Source: Rothia sp. (in: high G+C Gram-positive bacteria) (GTDB lineage Bacteria; Actinomycetota; Actinomycetes; Actinomycetales; Micrococcaceae). From it: a stretch of 64,000 nucleotides of DNA. The DNA is taken from contig NZ_JAUNVZ010000008.1 of assembly GCF_030540545.1 (NCBI RefSeq), positions 88,757 to 152,756 of the forward strand, written 5' to 3'. Below are positions 10,265 through 17,044 of this stretch, piece after piece. The stretch's first letter is position 1; each line of letters opens with the position of its first letter. The translations under genes were made by a program, and so were the position numbers. Below the pieces are notes generated by a model that did not search any database, had not been told where the DNA came from, and saw nothing but the letters and a program-made list of their open reading frames with translations.

Positions 10265-10984
10265 CTAGTCTGTGATACGAGACGCTGCGAAGGTCATACC
10301 ACCAAGAAAAGCCTGCGCCTTATCGTACTCAGGAAAACGCTTTTCCAATGCGCGGAAACGCTGATTATGGTTCATCTCAATAAAATGGCACAGCTCGTGG
10401 TGCAACACAGAATCAACCACATATTCGGGCGCGCCCTGCAATTGATCACTAATGCGGATTCGCCCAACGGCAGGAGTCGCAGAACCCCAACGGGTGCGCT
10501 GATTCGACACCCACCGGATAGAGACAGGGCGCTCCTCCTCAGATAATTCCAACAACTCGGGAAGGTAAGTATTCATCAGGAATTCGGCACGCTGAACCAG
10601 GTACTCGTCGGATGCGAAGCGCTCGCGAGCTGCGGTTCGTTGCGTCCGCTGACGCTCAAGCCGAGGCAGCAGGGACGCTAAAGCATCGTTAATTTCTGCT
10701 TGGCTTGCGCGCGCGGGGACGAGCAGACGCACAGAACCGTCAGAATTATTTTGTGCGGTAATGGTGCGGGTTCGTCGGGTAGAACGCACTATTTCAATAG
10801 CTGGATGTTGATCAGTTGCGGGAATTATTTCAGTAATTTTTGCTGCTCGTCGAGTGGCCGTAATTTGCTCCTTAAATTCTTTATTGGGATTTATAGTGTC
10901 GCCGATGAGAACACTTTGTGCATTTCTGTTCACGCTCAGCTGCAGCCTTGCCGGATTGCTGATCGTGGCGGCACCGCAACCCAT
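10265..10984 (-). CDS. YgjP-like (DUF45) zinc metallopeptidase
   Basis: 239 residues if started at the ATG at 10984. The C-terminal half carries HHELCHFIEMNH, an HExxH-type zinc site (His-Glu-x-x-His with the third His four residues on), and before it RWVSNQRTRWGSAT, both typical of the YgjP-like/DUF45 family of putative metallopeptidases. The start is uncertain. The first ~20 codons overlap a CCGGCAAGG repeat, while a strong AAGGAG (10873-10868) and a TATAAA (10895-10890) lie 40 codons downstream, just before an in-frame ATT at 10864. A 199-residue protein started at ATT is therefore possible. It is convergent with adnB and lies 44 bases after the helicase gene on the same strand. Confidence 0.75.
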   Translation of the reverse strand: MGCGAATISNPARLQLSVNRNAQSVLIGDTINPNKEFKEQITATRRAAKITEIIPATDQHPAIEIVRSTRRTRTITAQNNSDGSVRLLVPARASQAEINDALASLLPRLERQRTQRTAARERFASDEYLVQRAEFLMNTYLPELLELSEEERPVSIRWVSNQRTRWGSATPAVGRIRISDQLQGAPEYVVDSVLHHELCHFIEMNHNQRFRALEKRFPEYDKAQAFLGGMTFAASRITD

Positions 10985-11028
10985 TCTCAGAAATGCAACC
11001 CGTGCATCCTAATACTCGGGAGAGGGTA

Positions 11029-12975
11029 TTAGTTCCGAGTCTTACCTTCGGGGTGAATATCATCGAGGAATCGCGATCGTTTGCGGTGTCCTCGTCCGCC
11101 GTGCGTGCGCGATAGCGACCAGCTGAACGTCAGGTACTTACGCGCGCGCGTGATTCCGACGTAGAGCAGTCGGCGTTCTTCGTCGATTTCGTCGCTGGTT
11201 TTGGCGAAGGTGATGGGTAGCAGTCCTTCGTTGAGTCCGCAGAGGAACACGGCGTCCCATTCGAGGCCTTTGGCGGCATGGATGGAGGCGAGCGTTACGC
11301 CTTCCATAATGGGTGCGTCTTGATTGTTTTGGCGGTGTGCCAGGGTTGCGACGAGTTCGTAGAGGGTGAGGTTCGCGGGGATAGGCATGCCGTCGCGTCG
11401 TGCTGCTTGCTGTTCTTCTGCGCGGTCGGCAATTAACGAGTCGGTCATGGTGACCAGTGCTGCGAGGGATTCCCAGCGTGCTCGGACTGCGCCGTTGTTT
11501 TCGGGCGCAGTGTGGCTATAACCCAAGGGCTTGAGCGTGTCTCGTACTACTTCTGCAACATTTTCGGTGCCGTCTGAACCTGCAATAGTGCCTTTAAGAG
11601 CCTGAATTGCTTGTTTTACTTCACCGCGTTCAAAGAATTGTTCTGCACCGCGCATCTGGTAGGGAATATTGGCGCGCGAGAGCGCACTTTCAATAGCGGC
11701 AGATTGTGAATTAGTGCGATAGAGGACAGCAATTTCACTGGGTGCTACGCCGTCTTTAGATACTAAATCGGCAATATCTTCGGCAATTCCCTGTGCTTCT
11801 TGATCGTCGTCGGCATAGGAGAAAAACTCGGCAGATACGCCGGGGCCTCGTTGTGAGCGCAGCTCTAGGGGAGGCGCCCAACTATAGCGGGTGGAGTCGG
11901 GGCGCGGCTTGCGTGCAGCCAGTAGCTGATTGGCTAGTTCCACAACTTCGGTGTGGGAGCGGTAATCGCGAATGAGCCGCACGGTGACAGAACCGGGGTA
12001 TTTTTTAGGGAATGCGAGCAGATGTCGGCTGGTCGCGCCGGTAAATGAATAAATAGTCTGTGACGCGTCTCCCACGACACATATATCCTTGCGTCCTCCC
12101 AGCCACGCGTCGAGCAGTCGCTGCTGCAGGGGAGAAACGTCTTGATATTCATCCACCAGGAAATGACGGTATTGGTTGCGAATTGTTGCAGCAAGCTCGG
12201 GATTATCTTCAATAATTCCAATGGTGAGCAGCAGAATATCTTCAAAGTCGATCATATTTTTTTCGTCTTTGAGCTGTTCGTACATGGAATAAAGTTGCAC
12301 CATAGTGTGCGGGGTAACGGCGCTGGGTAGCATATGCACAGGCATATTTTCCATGAGCATTTCGGGCGTTAGCATGCTAACTTTTGCCCATTCAATGACG
12401 GCGGCAATATCACGCAGAATTGCGCGGTCGGTGGGCAGCTGCAGGCGTCGCGCGGACTCGGTGATCAACGGCGATTTGTGCTTAATAATGTCGGGAAATG
12501 ACCCGCCGACAGCTTGCGGCCAGAAGAAGCGTAGCTGGCGTAGCGCGGCGGAGTGGAAGGTGCGTGCTTGTACGCCGACGGCTCCTAGGGCGCGCAGGCG
12601 GACTTTCATTTCTTCTGCGGCGCGCGTGGTGAAGGTGAGCGCCATGACTCGGTTGGGCACGTAGCGGCCGATGGCGATTCCATAGGCGATGCGGTGCGTA
12701 ATGGCACGGGTTTTGCCGGTTCCGGCGCCCGCGAGTACGCGCATGGGCTGGTCGAGTTCGGTGGCTACGCGGCGCTGTTCTGCGTCGAGGCCTTCGAGGA
12801 TCGATTCGGGGCTGGGTGGCTGTACGGGGGTCGCCTGCCCGATGGGCGCCGGAGCGTATCCCTGCGCGTAAGAGCCGCGTTGTGTATTCCCACTGCGCTG
12901 TGCATTTCCTCCGCCGTGCGCGGGTGCGGTGCGGTAGCCTCCAGCGGGATTGCCGGGTGCGGGGTGCTGGCTCAT
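11029..12975 (-). CDS. UvrD2-like superfamily 1 DNA helicase
   Basis: 648 residues from the ATG at 12975, which follows AAGGAG with good spacing; the open frame extends a further 31 codons without such a signal. A Gly/Gln/Pro-rich N-terminal segment of about 75 residues precedes GAGTGKT. Then come LVDEYQDVSP, VVGDASQTIYSF, SIHAAKGLEWDAVF and RRLLYVGITRAR, the UvrD/PcrA motor set. The protein ends about 30 residues after motif VI with no HRDC domain or tetracysteine, unlike mycobacterial UvrD2. Location beside adnAB matches the Rv3198c-Rv3202c neighbourhood. It should unwind DNA 3'-5' during repair (family knowledge). Transcribed divergently from the gene at 13203. Confidence 0.82.
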   Translation of the reverse strand: MSQHPAPGNPAGGYRTAPAHGGGNAQRSGNTQRGSYAQGYAPAPIGQATPVQPPSPESILEGLDAEQRRVATELDQPMRVLAGAGTGKTRAITHRIAYGIAIGRYVPNRVMALTFTTRAAEEMKVRLRALGAVGVQARTFHSAALRQLRFFWPQAVGGSFPDIIKHKSPLITESARRLQLPTDRAILRDIAAVIEWAKVSMLTPEMLMENMPVHMLPSAVTPHTMVQLYSMYEQLKDEKNMIDFEDILLLTIGIIEDNPELAATIRNQYRHFLVDEYQDVSPLQQRLLDAWLGGRKDICVVGDASQTIYSFTGATSRHLLAFPKKYPGSVTVRLIRDYRSHTEVVELANQLLAARKPRPDSTRYSWAPPLELRSQRGPGVSAEFFSYADDDQEAQGIAEDIADLVSKDGVAPSEIAVLYRTNSQSAAIESALSRANIPYQMRGAEQFFERGEVKQAIQALKGTIAGSDGTENVAEVVRDTLKPLGYSHTAPENNGAVRARWESLAALVTMTDSLIADRAEEQQAARRDGMPIPANLTLYELVATLAHRQNNQDAPIMEGVTLASIHAAKGLEWDAVFLCGLNEGLLPITFAKTSDEIDEERRLLYVGITRARKYLTFSWSLSRTHGGRGHRKRSRFLDDIHPEGKTRN

Positions 12976-13202
12976 AGTTCTCCTTGGCTGGGGCTCACGG
13001 TGCGGGTGGAAAATGACAGGCAACGCGACCAATACGCAACCGGCCGAACACACGCCTTCAACCTGCACACAATATAGACAGGGACTCTTATACTTTACCC
13101 TCTCGCCCGACCGGGCTGCCGGGCGCGCCGTTATCTTCGCTGTCAGGGGTAAAGTTTCGTTATAAACTACCGGGTGAGTGCAATCTTAGGTAATCTTAGG
13201 AT

Positions 13203-14162
13203 GTGACTTTACATCCGCTTCATCTTGCTGCAATTGTTTCGGCGGGCATTCCGGGAATTTACCCGGTGGGTGCCCAAGAGCTCCCTGACGCCGTGCGCGG
13301 TTATGATGCTGCCGTGATACAAGACTCAGCGGAGCGTCGCTGGCGCGTACTGGCACCCCAAGACGCCGAAACCAGCATCCGCCTCGAAGCAGAACACCTG
13401 ATTCTGCAATCCTTTACCCCCGCCCTGCGCGCCCGCCTGCCCTTCGCCGTGCCCACCGTCGCCGGCACCGTGCCCTACGACGGCCGCAGCGTATTCATCT
13501 ACACCTACGTGCCCGGCAAAAGCTACAGCATCAACAACCTCGCCGCGCTCAATGCCCAGGTGGCGCGCGCTGCAGGAGCCCACCGCGACCTCGCCCAAGA
13601 AATTGGCACCGACATCGCGACCCTGCACGTAACACCCGAAGACATTATTTATGAGGCGGACCTGCCCTCCTATAGCGCCGAGGAGCTGCGCGTGCGCAAG
13701 GCATCCGAGCTGGAGCGCGCCGCCGCCAGCGGACATATTCCCGCCGATTTGCTGCACTATTGGCGTATGCTGCTCTCGCCCGAGCACCCCATGTGGCAAT
13801 TCCGCCCGCGCGTGGTGCACGGCTCGCTGGATTCTGAGAAGCTGGTGCTGAATCGCGGTAAAGTTGTTGAAGTTACTGGGTGGTCCGAATTACATGTAGG
13901 CGATCCGGCGATTGATTTCGCATGGCTATACTCCTGCGAAGATACCGATTTTGCTGACCGAATTATTGAAATTTACCGTCAGCAAATGCCTCAGCTGCCC
14001 GATGCATATTTGGCGGCTCGCGCTGAATTCTACGCCGATTTTGCCACCGCACGATGGCTACTCAACGGCATGAATTCCGGCAATGATGAAATGGTTCAAA
14101 CTGCGCTATCGATCATGCTGGATATTCAAGACGATCTGCGCGCTACCGGCCGTATCTCCTAA
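13203..14162 (+). CDS. Aminoglycoside phosphotransferase-fold protein with degraded active site
   Basis: 319 residues. The overall pattern is that of the APH/choline-kinase fold: an N-terminal lobe ending FIYTYVPGKSY near residue 98, then the catalytic-loop region VVHGSLDSEKLVL (residues 204-216) and VTGWSELHVGDPAIDFAWL (224-242). Active members have HGDxxxxN and a metal-binding Asp in the second motif. Here the catalytic Asp is Ser208, the Asn is Lys213 and the metal Asp is Gly226. A pseudokinase is therefore likely. The start is a GTG; AGGA is only one base away, and TAATCT lies just upstream, so a leaderless message is possible. Divergent from the UvrD2-like gene. Physiological role unknown. 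Confidence 0.7.
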   Translation: MTLHPLHLAAIVSAGIPGIYPVGAQELPDAVRGYDAAVIQDSAERRWRVLAPQDAETSIRLEAEHLILQSFTPALRARLPFAVPTVAGTVPYDGRSVFIYTYVPGKSYSINNLAALNAQVARAAGAHRDLAQEIGTDIATLHVTPEDIIYEADLPSYSAEELRVRKASELERAAASGHIPADLLHYWRMLLSPEHPMWQFRPRVVHGSLDSEKLVLNRGKVVEVTGWSELHVGDPAIDFAWLYSCEDTDFADRIIEIYRQQMPQLPDAYLAARAEFYADFATARWLLNGMNSGNDEMVQTALSIMLDIQDDLRATGRIS

Positions 14163-14212
14163 ACGATTTTCATATGACTAGCGTGTGATAGATATAGGCT
14201 GTGCTATACACC

Positions 14213-14298
14213 CGCATGGGATGATGCTCTTTAGGTCCGGTAGGAAGCCTAACGCAAGTGAAGTCTGGAACGTAACTATATTGGCATCGTCCCATGCG
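14213..14298 (+). repeat. Intergenic stem element, copy 2
   Basis: 86-nt element with ends CGCATGGGATGA and TCGTCCCATGCG and core CTCTTTAGGTCCGGTAGGAA...CGCAAGTG...GGAACGTAAC. Same family as copy 1 at 10150. It follows the phosphotransferase-like gene by 50 bases. Confidence 0.75.
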
Positions 14299-14308
14299 CT
14301 TTATTCGA

Positions 14309-14356
14309 TTTTTAAGGCTAGGTCGCGTTCCGAAGAAAAGGCGTTCGCGCACGACC
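14309..14356. repeat. Third dispersed repeat family, copy 1
   Basis: The segment contains GGTCGCGTTCC and AAAAGGCGTTCGCGCACG. The reverse complement of 53757-53800 matches it closely over about 44 nt, and 62780-62826 is a more diverged relative. Lies between stem-element copy 2 and a lone right end of the same element family at 14431-14454. Confidence 0.6.
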
Positions 14357-14430
14357 TGTGCCTTCGCGCTGGGGCGCGAATGCCCAGCTAATAGCGCTCA
14401 ACCTTTTCCTCTTCCCGCTCCGCTTTCGCA

Positions 14431-14454
14431 GATGGCTGGGGCTCGTCCTATGCG
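14431..14454 (+). repeat. Solo right end of a stem element
   Basis: GGCTGGGGCTCGTCCTATGCG resembles the right ends of copies 1 and 5 (GGGGCTCGTCCCATGTG in the latter), but no left end precedes it. It is probably a truncated copy, or one split by the repeat sequence at 14309-14400. Confidence 0.5.
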
Positions 14455-14500
14455 CTATGTAATAGAGTCAGATATTCGGAGTCTCCATAATTTATCTCCG

Positions 14501-14567
14501 CGTCGCGAATAGTATTTTTCGTCGCGAGGGAAGACACCCCTCGCGACGAAAAATACTATTCGCGACG
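14501..14567. repeat. 67-bp perfect palindrome, copy 1
   Basis: Two 30-nt arms (14501-14530 and 14538-14567) are exact reverse complements around a 7-nt loop AAGACAC. Each arm contains TCGCGAATAGTATTTTTC. A second copy at 22592-22658 has the loop reversed (GTGTCTT) and one compensatory base-pair change. No run of T follows the stem in either direction, so it is not an ordinary terminator. Confidence 0.9.
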
Positions 14568-14587
14568 TGAAGGGGAATCTAAACACC

Positions 14588-14673
14588 CACATGGGATCAG
14601 CCTCTGACGAACCGGTAGGAGTGCCAACGCAAGTGGATTCAGAAGGGTTCCTCTCTGGGGCTCGTCCCATGTG
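14588..14673 (+). repeat. Intergenic stem element, copy 3
   Basis: 86-nt element with ends CACATGGGATCAG and CTCGTCCCATGTG. Compared with copies 1 and 2, the second base pair of the stem is A-T instead of G-C on both sides, so pairing is kept. Core: CCTCTGACGAACCGGTAGGA then CAACGCAAGTG. Ends 92 bases before the hemD start, so it may lie in the hemD leader. Confidence 0.75.
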
Positions 14674-14765
14674 CTGTATCCGACCCAGTCCTTAGACATC
14701 TTATTTCTACTCAGACACGTTATAACCTGTTTCAGTACCCCACCCCCAGCGCCTACAATAAAGAC

Positions 14766-15617
14766 ATGACCGTGAAAGTATTAATGACACGCACGCGTGC
14801 TAAGGCCGCTGAGTTCATTGAGGAATTGCAGCAGCGCATGCCCGGTATGCATATTGATTGCGCGCCTATTTTTGAGCCCGAATACCTGCCCTTTAGCCTG
14901 CCGAATGACCTGGCGGAGTACGCCTATATTACGGTCACCAGTGCTAACACAGTGCATGCTCTCACGAACTCCCAAGTGAACCGGATACGCGCTGCGGGCG
15001 CACCCATTGCCTGCGTTGGAGGCGCCACCGCTAAAGCGCTCACCAAGCGCGACCTGACGGTTGTTTTTACGCCCAGCCGTGCGGATGCTTCCACCATGCT
15101 GGCTGAGCTTCCCGACAGCCCCGCGGGCAGTACCGATAAGGTACTGGTACTGGAGGGAGCCACAGCACGCCCGACTCTGCGCGAGGGGCTCGCTGCTAAA
15201 GGCTATACGGTCACGGTTGAGAAGACCTACAGCATGCGCCCGGTACCTGCCGAGCACCTGCATGCGGGGGAGTGCTCCCTGGAGTACGCTCAGCAGCACT
15301 TGCAGAGTTATGACTGTGTGGTGGCTACGGCTCCTTCGCTGCTGACGGCGCTCGCACTGAGCCCGGAGTACCTGCACGCTCAGCAACATCCCCACGATAT
15401 ACCGCCGCTAGAAGCTATTGCATCGGGGTTAGCAATCCAAGACCCCCAGGCTTATGTGAATGGCACTTTCCCGCAGAATCTGGTGGCTATTGGTCGTAGT
15501 ACGGCAGCGCGCGCGGAACTTATGGAGCTGACTCATAGTGTATCGGCAACCCCCAGCGCGAGCGATTTAGCGGCGGCAGTACTCGCCCTGCTAGACCCCA
15601 AACAGTCAAGAGAATAA
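14766..15617 (+). CDS. hemD: Uroporphyrinogen-III synthase
   Basis: 283 residues with the HemD pattern: start MTVKVLMTRTRAKAAEF, the inter-domain YITVTSANTVHAL, CVGGATAKAL near residue 81, and VLVLEGATARPTLREGLAAKGYTV in the second lobe. HemD cyclises and inverts ring D of hydroxymethylbilane to form uroporphyrinogen III in haem synthesis. HemD is poorly conserved, but the fold pattern and the nearby hemB support the call. hemC is not adjacent; the upstream 600 bases are repeats. The gene's last 20 or so codons are duplicated at 15686-15745. A possible promoter lies at about 14715-14750. Confidence 0.85.
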   Translation: MTVKVLMTRTRAKAAEFIEELQQRMPGMHIDCAPIFEPEYLPFSLPNDLAEYAYITVTSANTVHALTNSQVNRIRAAGAPIACVGGATAKALTKRDLTVVFTPSRADASTMLAELPDSPAGSTDKVLVLEGATARPTLREGLAAKGYTVTVEKTYSMRPVPAEHLHAGECSLEYAQQHLQSYDCVVATAPSLLTALALSPEYLHAQQHPHDIPPLEAIASGLAIQDPQAYVNGTFPQNLVAIGRSTAARAELMELTHSVSATPSASDLAAAVLALLDPKQSRE

Positions 15618-15685
15618 CAGCGAGGTGAATGGCGTGCAGGCTGTTCTCTGACAGAGCCAATGCTAGGGGAAGGCATAGCTCAGCA

Positions 15686-15745
15686 GCGCATGATCTAGCG
15701 ACCGCAGTACTCGCCCTGCTAAAACCCAAACACTCAAGGGAGTAA
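15686..15745 (+). pseudogene. Decayed duplicate of the hemD 3' end
   Basis: Translates as AHDLATAVLALLKPKHSRE followed by a stop. The true hemD C-terminus is SDLAAAVLALLDPKQSRE followed by a stop. The two agree at all but three of the last 17 residues. Weaker similarity continues upstream in the 15618-15685 gap. It is a short tandem duplication of the gene end, not a functional gene. Confidence 0.8.
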
Positions 15746-15949
15746 GATTCCTTGAGCCGTAGTAGCGTGCTCCTATCGCCTAGCATCTTCTACCTATACC
15801 CCAAAGAACAGTAAGTACACGAGCGTAGATATATGGCGCGCCTACAGGAGTACCTCGCAGATTCACCGGGCGTAGGGTAAGGGTAGATTTCCCCAAATAT
15901 CCTACCGTGTCGCCGCCCTGTCTATCTGACATACCGGCCAGCAATGTTT

Positions 15950-15955
15950 TATAGT
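15950..15955 (+). promoter_or_regulatory. Possible hemB -10 box
   Basis: TATAGT lies about 75 bases before the hemB ATG in a stretch otherwise without features. No good -35 box was found, so the call rests on one hexamer and its location. Confidence 0.35.
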
Positions 15956-16031
15956 GGAAGGTGGAGTGTCTCCGGCGCTCTGCCCTGCGTGATCACCTGC
16001 GGGGCTGGCTCTCTATGTTAGAGGTTGGCTT

Positions 16032-17024
16032 ATGGAACTGGTCCGTCGTCCGCGCCGTTTGCGTTCGAGCGCTGCTATGCGTGAGTTGGTTGCTGAGAGT
16101 GCGTTGCGCCCTTCGCAGCTGATTCAGGTGTTTTTTGTGCGTGATGGTATTGATTCTCCTCAGCCGATTGCGTCGATGCCTGGGCAGGTGCAGCATACTG
16201 TTGAGTCGCTGTTGCCGGCGGTTGAGCGTGCGATTGCTGCGGGTGTGCGTGCGATTGACTTGTTTGGTGTGCCGCTGGATGACGATAAGGACGAAACTGG
16301 TTCTATCGCCTGGGATCCGGATGGTATTTTGAATCGTGCGATTGCTGCGGTGCGTGATCGTTTTGGTGACGACGTTGTGGTGATTGCTGATACGTGCCTG
16401 GATGAGTTTACGACTCATGGCCATTGTGGCCCGCTGGTTGATGATGGCCGCGGTAACCTGGTGGTTGATAATGATGCGTCGGTGGAGGCGTATTGTCGTA
16501 TGGCTGTGTCTCAGGCTCGTGCGGGTGCTCATGTGGTCTCGCCTTCGGGTATGATGGACGGCCAGATTGCTGCGATGCGTGAGGCGCTGGATCGTGCTGG
16601 TTTTGAGGATGTGTCGATTCTGGCGTATTCGGCGAAGTACGCTTCGGCGTTTTTCGGTCCGTTCCGTGATGCTGTGGGTTCGACGTTTAAGGGTGACCGT
16701 ATGACCTATCAGCAGGATCCTGCGAATGTTCGTGAGTCTGTGCTTGAGGTGCAGCTGGATATTGAGCAGGGTGCGGATATGGTGATGGTTAAGCCTGCCG
16801 GTTCGTATCTGGATGTGGTTCGCCGCGTGGCGGATATGTCTACTGTTCCGGTTGCTGCCTATCAGGTCTCTGGCGAGTACGCGATGATTGAGGCAGCCGC
16901 CGCGAACGGCTGGCTGGACCGCAAGCGCGTGGTTATGGAGTCCCTGCAGTCCATTCACCGCGCCGGCGCTGACATGATCCTCACCTACTACGCTACTGAA
17001 GTAGCGGAGTGGCTTAATAACTAA
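16032..17024 (+). CDS. hemB: Delta-aminolevulinic acid dehydratase (porphobilinogen synthase)
   Basis: 330 residues, normal family length. Joins two 5-aminolevulinate molecules into porphobilinogen. Visible: the metal-site loop DTCLDEFTTHGHCG near residue 120, and the two active-site lysine regions, ILAYSAKYASAFFGPFR near residue 200 and MVMVKPAGSYLDVV near residue 255. The substrate-binding QVSGEYAMI is also present. The metal loop keeps two of the three zinc cysteines, with Asp in the middle position. It lies downstream of hemD, and the DUF262 gene begins 20 bases after its stop, so that module may be transcribed from the hemB promoter. Confidence 0.95.
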   Translation: MELVRRPRRLRSSAAMRELVAESALRPSQLIQVFFVRDGIDSPQPIASMPGQVQHTVESLLPAVERAIAAGVRAIDLFGVPLDDDKDETGSIAWDPDGILNRAIAAVRDRFGDDVVVIADTCLDEFTTHGHCGPLVDDGRGNLVVDNDASVEAYCRMAVSQARAGAHVVSPSGMMDGQIAAMREALDRAGFEDVSILAYSAKYASAFFGPFRDAVGSTFKGDRMTYQQDPANVRESVLEVQLDIEQGADMVMVKPAGSYLDVVRRVADMSTVPVAAYQVSGEYAMIEAAAANGWLDRKRVVMESLQSIHRAGADMILTYYATEVAEWLNN

Positions 17025-17044
17025 TACTAGAAAGGAAATACATA

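Noticed and set aside
16032-16860. Possible mosaic hemB, since codons end in T or G through most of the gene and in C near its end
   Set aside because: The change is gradual and other genes here, such as the UvrD2-like helicase, show similar mixed use, so recombination is not supported.
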